From Pseudomonadota bacterium (lineage in GTDB: Bacteria > Desulfobacterota > Desulfobulbia > Desulfobulbales > SURF-16), in the NCBI GenBank assembly GCA_030597865.1, contig JAUVQZ010000044.1, positions 1-14,607 on the forward strand: DNA of 14,607 nucleotides, given 5' to 3'. Below are positions 1-5,817 of this stretch, piece after piece. Under the pieces are notes generated by a model, which was not told the DNA's origin, did no database searches, and saw only the letters and a program-made list of their open reading frames with translations. The translations under genes were made by a program, and so were the position numbers. Positions within the stretch are counted from its first letter, which is position 1. Every line of letters begins with the position of its first letter.

Positions 1-96
1 GGCAAGTGAAGACATATTTAATCAGAAGTTGAGAAGTCAGAATTCAGAAATAAGAATGATGAAAACAGGATTCGGCATTGTGAATATGCCATGGCA

Positions 97-1515
97 TCAG
101 CCACAGCCGCAACCCAGGGTTTCCTTGTGGAAATCAAGATCCGGCGCCACCGGGTATTCTCCGTTAAAGCAGGCCAGGCAAAAGGTGTCTTTGGGCATGC
201 CAGAGGCCTCGACCAGCCCCTCAAGGCTGAGGTAGTAGAGGGTGTCAAGGCCCAGGTATTGGCGGATCTCCTCAATGGATTTTTGGGCGGCAATCAGTTG
301 GCCGCTATCAGGGAAATCGATACCGTAATAGCAGGGATGGCGGGTGGGTGGGCAGCTGATCAGCATATGCACCTCCTTGGCCCCGGCCTTGCGTAACGAC
401 TTGACCCGGCTTTTTCCGGTGGTGCCGCGGATGATGGAGTCTTCAATGATGATCACCCGCTTGCCCTCCAGGAAGGAGCGCACTGGGTTGAGCTTCACCC
501 GCACGGAAAAATCGCGCATGGACTGGGAGGGCTGGATAAAGGTCCGGCCCACGTAATGGTTGCGGATGACGCCAAACTCCAGGGGGATCTTGGCGGCCTG
601 GGAGTAACCAATGGCCGCGTAGTTGCCGGAGTCGGGAAAGGGCATGACAAAATCGGCGTCGATCTTACACTCCCTGGCCAGGATTTCACCGGTACGTTTA
701 CGATAATTGTAGACGTTGAGCCCGAAGATGTCGCTGTCGGGCCTGGCGAAATAGACCTGCTCAAAGATACAGAAGCTCGTTTTTTGTTTGCCCTGGGGGA
801 AAAAGGACTCAATCCCCTCCTTGCTAATGATGATGGCCTCGCCCGGTTCAATGTTGCGGACATAGTCGGCCTCAATAAGATCAAGGGCGCAGGTCTCAGA
901 GGCGAGCACATGGCCGCCATTGGGGAGTTTGCCGAGGCAGAGGGGGCGAAAACCCTGGGGGTCTCGCATGGCCACCATATGGGTACGGGTCATAAGCAGG
1001 ATGGAGTAGGCCCCCTTGATCTGGCAGGCCACCTCCTGTACCGCCTCCTTCAGGCCTTTGCTGCAACATTCCCGGGCCAGCAAATGAACCACGGCCTCAC
1101 TGTCCATGGTGGATTGGAAGATGGATCCCTTATCCTCAAGGGTGTCCCTGAGCTTACGGATATTTACCAGGTTGCCATTATGGGCCACGGCAAAGGTCTC
1201 GCCCCGGTGCTGGGCGGTAAAGGGCTGGGCGTTAACAAGGTTTGAGGCGCCGGTGGTGGAGTAGCGTACATGGCCGATGGCCAGGTGGCCCTGAAGACCC
1301 TCAAAGTCCTGCTCCTTAAAGACCTCCGAGACAAGACCCATGTCCTTGTGTTCAGAGACGTTTTTGCCGTCTGATACGGTGATACCTGCACTTTCCTGGC
1401 CCCGGTGCTGAAGGGCGTAGAGACCGAAATAGGTCAGCTTGGCAGAGTCCTGGTGGCCGAAAATACCGCAGATTCCGCATTCTTCCTTGGGGCGTGAAGG
1501 GGCTTGCTTGCCCAT
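97..1515 (-). CDS. purF: Amidophosphoribosyltransferase (glutamine PRPP amidotransferase)
   Basis: Catalyses the first committed step of purine synthesis in the cytoplasm: PRPP plus glutamine gives 5-phosphoribosylamine. Numbering here is from an ATG at 1524. An N-terminal nucleophile amidotransferase domain begins at Cys16 (ECGICGIFG), after a short propeptide that would be removed by self-cleavage. The HRGQES, GHVRYSTTG and AHNGNL motifs follow. The phosphoribosyltransferase domain has the PRPP loop VIIIEDSIIRGTT at 357-369. Cys252, Cys398, Cys449 and Cys452 match the four [4Fe-4S] ligands of the Bacillus-type enzyme, so an oxygen-sensitive cluster is expected. I chose the second ATG (1515): AAGGA lies 8 bases before it but touches the first ATG. 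This gives 472 residues and a 12-residue propeptide. The upstream neighbour on the same strand is metF, 240 bases away. Downstream, 1-96 shows no clear terminator. Confidence 0.97.
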   Translation of the reverse strand: MGKQAPSRPKEECGICGIFGHQDSAKLTYFGLYALQHRGQESAGITVSDGKNVSEHKDMGLVSEVFKEQDFEGLQGHLAIGHVRYSTTGASNLVNAQPFTAQHRGETFAVAHNGNLVNIRKLRDTLEDKGSIFQSTMDSEAVVHLLARECCSKGLKEAVQEVACQIKGAYSILLMTRTHMVAMRDPQGFRPLCLGKLPNGGHVLASETCALDLIEADYVRNIEPGEAIIISKEGIESFFPQGKQKTSFCIFEQVYFARPDSDIFGLNVYNYRKRTGEILARECKIDADFVMPFPDSGNYAAIGYSQAAKIPLEFGVIRNHYVGRTFIQPSQSMRDFSVRVKLNPVRSFLEGKRVIIIEDSIIRGTTGKSRVKSLRKAGAKEVHMLISCPPTRHPCYYGIDFPDSGQLIAAQKSIEEIRQYLGLDTLYYLSLEGLVEASGMPKDTFCLACFNGEYPVAPDLDFHKETLGCGCG

Positions 1516-1523
1516 GCCTGTCA

Positions 1524-1528
1524 TCCTT
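1524..1528 (-). promoter_or_regulatory. Ribosome binding site of purF
   Basis: AAGGA on the minus strand, 8 bases before the ATG at 1515. It directly abuts the other in-frame ATG at 1524, which is too close for initiation, so it decides in favour of the shorter start. Confidence 0.6.
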
Positions 1529-1754
1529 TTGCTATGGTGAAAAAATAAGTTGGCCTATCAAGGTCTCTGGGAAAAACAGGGAGCGGAGACAATAAACCGG
1601 TAGGAGAGCCAATGGCTTTCCCTGGAAAAAAAGAGGTTAAGTTACCCCCTTTAATTTAGGGACGCAAAGCATATTTAAGGTTTTTTTGAAAAGTGACAGA
1701 ACTGTTTGAAAATTTTTACTTTTTATGGGGCAGGGCAGGGGGGATGACAGGGCG

Positions 1755-3335
1755 TTATTCAACTTTTTTCTGACTGACCGGCGACTTTTTGGGCGGAGAT
1801 TGATTTTCCGGGGCGCCGCATTGACGGTGGATGTGGTCCCTGCCTGCATAGAAATTAACCCAGGAGGAGGCGCCTTTGAGGCTCCAGTCCCGGGGGGGGA
1901 TAAAGCCGTGGCTGAAATTGTCGGCATTGCCCCGGCTTTTTAGGCGTTCATAGGCCAGGACATAATGGCAACGCTTCTGGCCCGGATATACCTCGCACCA
2001 GCCGTCTATACTGCCGCCGCAGGGGCCATTGAGGAGATATTTGGCGCAACCGGCCTGGGGACATCGATAGCCGTATTCGGCCAGGGTACAGTCGCCGCAG
2101 TTTCGGCAGGCAAAGAGGATAAATTTGGAGAGGTGTTCAAGCCAGAAAAGGGGACGGCGCAGAATGGTGTTGTCCAGGGCCAGGCAGCATTTTTTTGCCA
2201 GATTATAGAAATAGCCATCCGGTTCAAAGATGAGGTTATGGATGAGGTCGCTGAAATGGTAGAGCAGCGATGGGCTTTTGCCCTTGGCCAGGGCATTTTT
2301 TTGTTTCCGGTTCAGACCGGTGCCCGGATCTTTCTGGAAATAATAAAAACCCTGGGCCGTGTCTGGCTCAAATTCGGCAAGGAGGTCGGGCCATTGGTCC
2401 TGCCTGGCCGTGGCCTGGGTGAGGATAAAGTCCAGGTCCGCCATCTCAAGTCCGGAGCCGCCGATGTGGACGCCGCCATAGCCCATGCCTTTGAGAACCG
2501 CGAGCTGGCTTGCCGCCCTCTCCAGGCGGGCCTTTTTGCCCCTGTCCGCTGAGCGGGATTCCCTGTCCATCCTCTCGAACATATGATCCGGGATCACACA
2601 GCCCGGAATGGCCCGCCGGTGCATGAGGCGGGCCACATGGATGTTGGGGATAAAGAGGTTGCCAAGGAGGGGAATGCCGAGATCGTGCTCCTCAACATAG
2701 AGCAGGGCCTCGTGGTATTTGCGGGCATCAAAACCGAGCTGGGTGATGCCGTAATGGGCCCCGGCCTCAATCTTACGCTGGAGCTTGTAATACTGCATCA
2801 TCAGCTCAGCTTCCGTGTACTTGAACGGTGAGATGGCCACGCCGATACAAAATGAGGTGGCTTCCACCCCCCCACTGCTTTCCCCCCTGTTGAGATGGCT
2901 GAGGAGGTCGATGACATGGACGGTGTCGAGGTCAAAGACGGGTTTGGGGTGGCCGCAATAGCCCTTTTGGGGAAAGTCACCGGCAATGACCAGGAGATTA
3001 TGGAGACCAATGCGGTCCCAGCCATAGAGCAGGCTTTCCATCTTGTTGCGGTTTTTGTCCTTGCAGGAAAAATGGCTGATGACATCCAGGCCCATGGCGA
3101 GGATCTCCTGGCCGATGACATCTGGGGCCAGGGTGGCATGGCCGCCGGCATTATCCGTGATGGACACGGCGCAGATGCGGCCATCAGCAGCCATGTCCTG
3201 GGCCAGGTCAAGGGTTCTGGTGTGCACCGTGGAACGGCCGCCTCGGCCAGGTACCAGCTCAAAGGAGAGGGTGAAGTCGGCAGGATCGTTAAGGGTGGCC
3301 TGGAAGCGGCCAGGGCTGATTGGCTGTGGCAACAT
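1755..3335 (-). CDS. metF: Methylenetetrahydrofolate reductase with fused cysteine-rich C-terminal (MetV-like) domain
   Basis: Reduces methylene-THF to methyl-THF, feeding methionine synthesis and, in anaerobes, the methyl branch of the Wood-Ljungdahl pathway. From an ATG at 3335 it has 526 residues. The MetF barrel covers about residues 15-310 (FTLSFELVPGRG near the start, then SITDNAGG, LLVIAGDFPQKG and GITQLGFD). The C-terminal part, about 360-480, resembles the MTHFR_C family (Pfam PF12225). It carries Cys410, 413, 416, 425, 430, 439, 447 and 456 in the pattern CRNCGDC, CPQAGC, GPCGG, C, C, able to bind metal or Fe-S. In acetogens this module is the separate subunit MetV; here it is fused. 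An in-frame TTG at 3392 preceded by AAAGG would add 19 residues (545 aa) and cannot be excluded. The methyltransferase gene lies divergently about 150 bases upstream. The electron donor is not evident from the sequence. Confidence 0.9.
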   Translation of the reverse strand: MLPQPISPGRFQATLNDPADFTLSFELVPGRGGRSTVHTRTLDLAQDMAADGRICAVSITDNAGGHATLAPDVIGQEILAMGLDVISHFSCKDKNRNKMESLLYGWDRIGLHNLLVIAGDFPQKGYCGHPKPVFDLDTVHVIDLLSHLNRGESSGGVEATSFCIGVAISPFKYTEAELMMQYYKLQRKIEAGAHYGITQLGFDARKYHEALLYVEEHDLGIPLLGNLFIPNIHVARLMHRRAIPGCVIPDHMFERMDRESRSADRGKKARLERAASQLAVLKGMGYGGVHIGGSGLEMADLDFILTQATARQDQWPDLLAEFEPDTAQGFYYFQKDPGTGLNRKQKNALAKGKSPSLLYHFSDLIHNLIFEPDGYFYNLAKKCCLALDNTILRRPLFWLEHLSKFILFACRNCGDCTLAEYGYRCPQAGCAKYLLNGPCGGSIDGWCEVYPGQKRCHYVLAYERLKSRGNADNFSHGFIPPRDWSLKGASSWVNFYAGRDHIHRQCGAPENQSPPKKSPVSQKKVE

Positions 3336-3491
3336 GGAATCATGATACCCCAGGCTGGTGTGATTACAAGATGTTCCAGGTGATTTTGGCAAGGTACCTT
3401 TAAAAAGAGAAAAAACTTCGAGGACTTTGGTTCTTCATGGTAAAAAGGGCGTGGCTACGAATAATCAGTAGAAAAAGGATGGACAGGGCTG

Positions 3492-4166
3492 ATGAGTGAC
3501 GACAAGAGACCGTATTGGCAGAAGGCTTCGCAGGTTTTTGATGAACGGGCCCAGGAGTATGATAGCTGGTACGACGACAGTCTCCTTTTTGACATTGAGC
3601 TTGCCGCCCTCCAGGAACTGGAGACAGAGCTTGTGGGGCCACGGGTGGAGCTCGGGGTTGGGCCAGGCCGTTTTGCCGCTGAACTGGGGGTGGCTGTTGG
3701 CATTGATTCGGCCCGGACACCACTGACCATTGCCGGCCGGCGCATAGCCGGAGTCTGCCAGGGGACGGGTGAGGATCTGCCCCTCATTGCAGATGGGGTC
3801 GGCACCCTTTTTATCCTCTTTACCCTCTGCTTTATGGACCAACCGCAACGGGTGCTGGCCCAGGCAGAGCAGGTCCTGCGACCGGGGGGGCATCTGGTCC
3901 TGGGAATGATCCCTGCCCGTGGGCCATGGGGGCAGGCCCTCCAGGCCAAGAAGGAGGCTGGGCATCCCTTTTATGAATATGCCTCTTTTTATGAGATGAA
4001 GGAGGTGGAAGGGTGGTTGGCAACAGCGGGGCTGCAGGTGGTGGAGCTGCGCTCATCACTCTATCAGGGGCCGGAGGGCCTGGTCGAGTTTGAATCTTCC
4101 AGGCCTGGTTGGCATGGAGATGCAGGCTTTGTGGTTCTGGTGGCCCGAAAGGGCGTTATGGGGTAA
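3492..4166 (+). CDS. Class I SAM-dependent methyltransferase, substrate unknown
   Basis: A 224-residue cytoplasmic protein with a Rossmann methyltransferase fold of the Methyltransf_11 type. Motif I is ELGVGPGRFA at 53-62 and the acidic residue after strand 2 is in GIDSA (70-74). GTGEDLPL at 91-98 and the LRPGGHLVLGMI segment at 129-140 are the usual later motifs. The N-terminus (FDERAQEYDSWY) is typical of the family that binds SAM before a small acceptor. The specific substrate cannot be told from the sequence. The ATG is preceded by only a weak AGGG. The gene is divergent from the MetF-type reductase, so a one-carbon link is possible but is inference. The stop codon (4164-4166) is immediately followed by the nested inverted-repeat element at 4167. 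Confidence 0.85.
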   Translation: MSDDKRPYWQKASQVFDERAQEYDSWYDDSLLFDIELAALQELETELVGPRVELGVGPGRFAAELGVAVGIDSARTPLTIAGRRIAGVCQGTGEDLPLIADGVGTLFILFTLCFMDQPQRVLAQAEQVLRPGGHLVLGMIPARGPWGQALQAKKEAGHPFYEYASFYEMKEVEGWLATAGLQVVELRSSLYQGPEGLVEFESSRPGWHGDAGFVVLVARKGVMG

Positions 4167-4340
4167 CAGATCACAGGGTGCCGTATCCCGGTAAGCGTAG
4201 ACTCCGAGTCTCGCAGGCTCGCTTACCTGCGTCGGAGTCTGCGCTTACCTGTCATCGGCCTGTTCGCATGGAGAGCAATGGCTCACAGACCTCTTCCTAG
4301 CATCCGGAGTCTAGGCTTACCTACTGCACCCTGTGATCTG
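4167..4340. repeat. 174-bp nested inverted-repeat element with 15-bp perfect terminal inverted repeats
   Basis: Ends are CAGATCACAGGGTGC (4167-4181) and its exact complement (4326-4340). Inside, 4190-4207 pairs with 4232-4249 over 18 bp with one G-T pair, and 4212-4217 (CGCAGG) pairs with 4226-4231, extending that stem around an 8-base loop. A second copy of the right arm lies at 4305-4321, so the left arm could pair with either copy. 4199-4211 is itself a palindrome (AGACTC C GAGTCT). No convincing ORF lies inside. It sits between convergent genes. It may be a MITE-like element, a structured RNA or an elaborate bidirectional terminator. No target-site duplication was seen and no T-run follows the outer arms. 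Confidence 0.7.
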
Positions 4341-4392
4341 CTGCAGCTCGGACGGTCATCGTGATTTTGCAGTTTCAGCGTGAGTGGCAGCG

Positions 4393-4629
4393 TTATGAAT
4401 CGTCACGGTGCAACCGTCCCAGGCGTTCCTTCATCTGATCACTGCGAAAAAGGGCGGCGGCGCCAATGACCAGGGCAGAGGTGATGAGCAGCGGGATCCA
4501 GGGGGTTGAGGAATGATACTCCAGGTGTGGAATATTGGGGGGCAGATCGCGGGAGCAGTAGCGGCAGACAATGGCATTGGCGTAGATGCTCTCCTGGCAG
4601 TAGGGGCAGTTTTGTTTTTTTCTATCCAT
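4393..4629 (-). CDS. Small zinc-ribbon membrane protein, function unknown
   Basis: A 78-residue protein. Residues 8-25 form a double CxxC zinc ribbon (CPYC, ten residues, CRYC). A polar linker follows, then one hydrophobic segment at about 43-61 (TPWIPLLITSALVIGAAALF) that should span the membrane, then a short basic and acidic tail. Small zinc-ribbon proteins with one transmembrane helix are widespread and mostly uncharacterised, so no function is proposed. There is no clear Shine-Dalgarno sequence before the ATG, which lowers confidence. The cysteine spacing and clean domain layout argue for a real gene. It converges on the methyltransferase gene across the repeat element and is divergent from aat. 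Confidence 0.7.
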   Translation of the reverse strand: MDRKKQNCPYCQESIYANAIVCRYCSRDLPPNIPHLEYHSSTPWIPLLITSALVIGAAALFRSDQMKERLGRLHRDDS

Positions 4630-4797
4630 GGCTATGTAATGGGCAGAGGTTTGATAACAGGTGGTTGAAAGATACTGCGTTCAAAGGTTTTCCTTTGGCC
4701 GCTATCTGCACATGCTACAGCAGCCTTTTCATATTTATGAACGACTTTAACAGTTTATAGCTCCTTCCCAGGGGTGTCAAGGGCATGTCCCGTGGCG

Positions 4798-4831
4798 CCT
4801 GACAATGCTACTTCTAAGTAGCATTGTCAGG
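4798..4831. repeat. 34-bp near-perfect palindrome (16-bp arms, 2-base centre)
   Basis: CCTGACAATGCTACTT at 4798-4813 is followed by CT and then by its exact reverse complement at 4816-4831. There is no T-run, and it lies upstream of both flanking divergent genes, so a terminator role for them is unlikely. It could be a protein-binding site, a cruciform or a repeat-family member. Confidence 0.85.
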
Positions 4832-4843
4832 TTGTTTAGGCTG

Positions 4844-4898
4844 TAGACTGTTAGGTTTCAATAACGATTACTGTGGGCTTGCTGTGCCTAACAGTCTA
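4844..4898. repeat. Spaced inverted repeat, 12-bp arms
   Basis: TAGACTGTTAGG (4844-4855) and its exact complement CCTAACAGTCTA (4887-4898) flank 31 bases. The arm differs by one base from TAGGCTGTTAGG inside the inverted repeat on the other side of aat, so the two look like members of one family. Confidence 0.8.
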
Positions 4899-4930
4899 AA
4901 GGGTTACAGGCTAATTAGCTGGATAGTTAC

Positions 4931-5611
4931 ATGATTTTTAGACTTTCTGAAGAACTCCTCTTTCCCCCACCGGTTCTGGCCCGGGATGACGGCCTCTTGG
5001 CCGTGGGTGGCGACCTGTCTGTGGAGCGCCTGCTCCTCGCCTACTCCATGGGAATCTTTCCCTGGTATTCCGAGGGGGATCCGCTCCTCTGGTGGTCGCC
5101 TGATCCCCGTATGGTTCTCGTGCCTGGCGAGTTTCACTGTTCCCGGCGCCTGGCTCGTATCCTGCGCCAGGATAATTTCAGGGTCACCTTTGACCAGGAC
5201 TTTGCCCAGGTCATCAAGGGCTGCGCCGTTCCCCGCTCTGACCAGGAGGGGACCTGGATCGTCCCGGAGATGCAGGAGGCCTACATCCGTCTCCATGAAG
5301 AGGGCTGGGCCCATTCCGTGGAGTGCTGGCAGGGTGAGGAACTGGTGGGCGGCCTCTACGGCGTCTCCCTGGGTGGCTTTTTCTTTGGGGAATCCATGTT
5401 CAGCAAGGTTGCCAATGGTTCCAAGGTGGCCTTTGCCAGCCTGGCCGCGCAGCTTGATAGCTGGGATTTTGACCTCATCGATTGCCAGATGAATACCCCC
5501 CATCTTGTCACCCTTGGTGCCCGGGAGATAACGGGCCTGGATTTCAGCAGGAATCTGCAGGCCAGTTTGCAGAGACCAACCAGGCGCGGCAGCTGGAGTC
5601 TTGAAGGATAA
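4931..5611 (+). CDS. aat: Leucyl/phenylalanyl-tRNA-protein transferase
   Basis: Transfers Leu or Phe from aminoacyl-tRNA to the N-terminus of proteins starting with Lys or Arg, marking them for ClpS/ClpAP degradation (bacterial N-degron pathway, cytoplasm). The 226-residue protein is full length. It shows the family signatures GIFPWYSEGDPLLWWSPDPR (41-60), EGTWI and the following EM..AY..LH block (106-122), AHSVE (127-131), GGLYGVSLGGFFFGESMFS (140-158), NGSKVA (162-167) and DCQMNTPHLVTLGA (184-197). The start agrees with the usual MIFRLSEELLFPPP N-terminus, although no strong Shine-Dalgarno sequence precedes it. The gene stands alone, between two related hairpin repeats, and converges on the diguanylate cyclase gene. 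Confidence 0.96.
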   Translation: MIFRLSEELLFPPPVLARDDGLLAVGGDLSVERLLLAYSMGIFPWYSEGDPLLWWSPDPRMVLVPGEFHCSRRLARILRQDNFRVTFDQDFAQVIKGCAVPRSDQEGTWIVPEMQEAYIRLHEEGWAHSVECWQGEELVGGLYGVSLGGFFFGESMFSKVANGSKVAFASLAAQLDSWDFDLIDCQMNTPHLVTLGAREITGLDFSRNLQASLQRPTRRGSWSLEG

Positions 5612-5670
5612 AGGGGCTAAGTCCGACAGACTCCTAGTACAGTGTAAACTTGAAATCTTTGAATAGGTGT

Positions 5671-5738
5671 TTAGCGGTTTAGGCTGTTAGGGACGCTAGA
5701 CATAAGCCCATGCACCCCCTAATAGCCTAAACCGCTAA
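5671..5738. repeat. Long hairpin, 22-bp arms, between convergent aat and diguanylate cyclase genes
   Basis: The arm at 5671-5692 (beginning TTAGCGGTTTAGGCTG) pairs with 5717-5738 over 22 bp, with a single G-T pair, around 24 bases. Neither side has a T-run, so it is not a classical intrinsic terminator. Its position between two convergent genes would still suit ending transcription or protecting mRNA ends. The arm shares TAG(G/A)CTGTTAGG with the repeat at 4844-4898. Confidence 0.85.
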
Positions 5739-5817
5739 CAACCTGAAGAGTGCACGCTGTTCACTTAACCAAGACCTGATATTGACACAGGTGCGAAGAT
5801 TAAAGGTTTACTTAGCG

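Larger units (their letters stand above)
4630..4930. other. Intergenic region between divergent genes, rich in inverted repeats
   Basis: No gene is seen here. Besides the two larger inverted repeats listed separately, it contains a small hairpin CAAAGG TTTT CCTTTG (4682-4697) and a palindrome TTCATA TT TATGAA (4728-4741). The promoters of the zinc-ribbon gene and of aat should lie here, but no convincing -35/-10 pair could be assigned. Confidence 0.5.

Noticed and set aside
556..1245. 229-residue open frame on the plus strand inside purF
   Set aside because: Shadow of purF, whose catalytic motifs are on the other strand; no recognisable domain.
1525..1754. purF promoter between metF and purF
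   Set aside because: AT-rich stretches exist, but the only -35/-10-like pair found (CTGTCA and TATGCT) has a 20-base spacer, too long to support.
2801..3343. 180-residue frame overlapping metF on the same strand
   Set aside because: Out-of-frame shadow rich in Ser/Pro/Ala; the metF frame holds the conserved motifs.
3465..3965. Two long minus-strand frames across the methyltransferase gene
   Set aside because: Pro/Arg/Ser-rich antisense translations; the plus-strand frame shows methyltransferase motifs.
4167..4340. Insertion sequence
   Set aside because: Terminal inverted repeats are present but there is no transposase and no target-site duplication; kept only as a repeat element.
4798..4831. 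Intrinsic terminator
   Set aside because: No T-run on either side, a 2-base centre, and no gene ends into it.
4850..4892. Integron attC site (GTTRRRY and RYYYAAC both occur: GTTAGGT and GCCTAAC)
   Set aside because: The two motifs are in the wrong order for an attC site on either strand, and no integrase or cassette array is seen.
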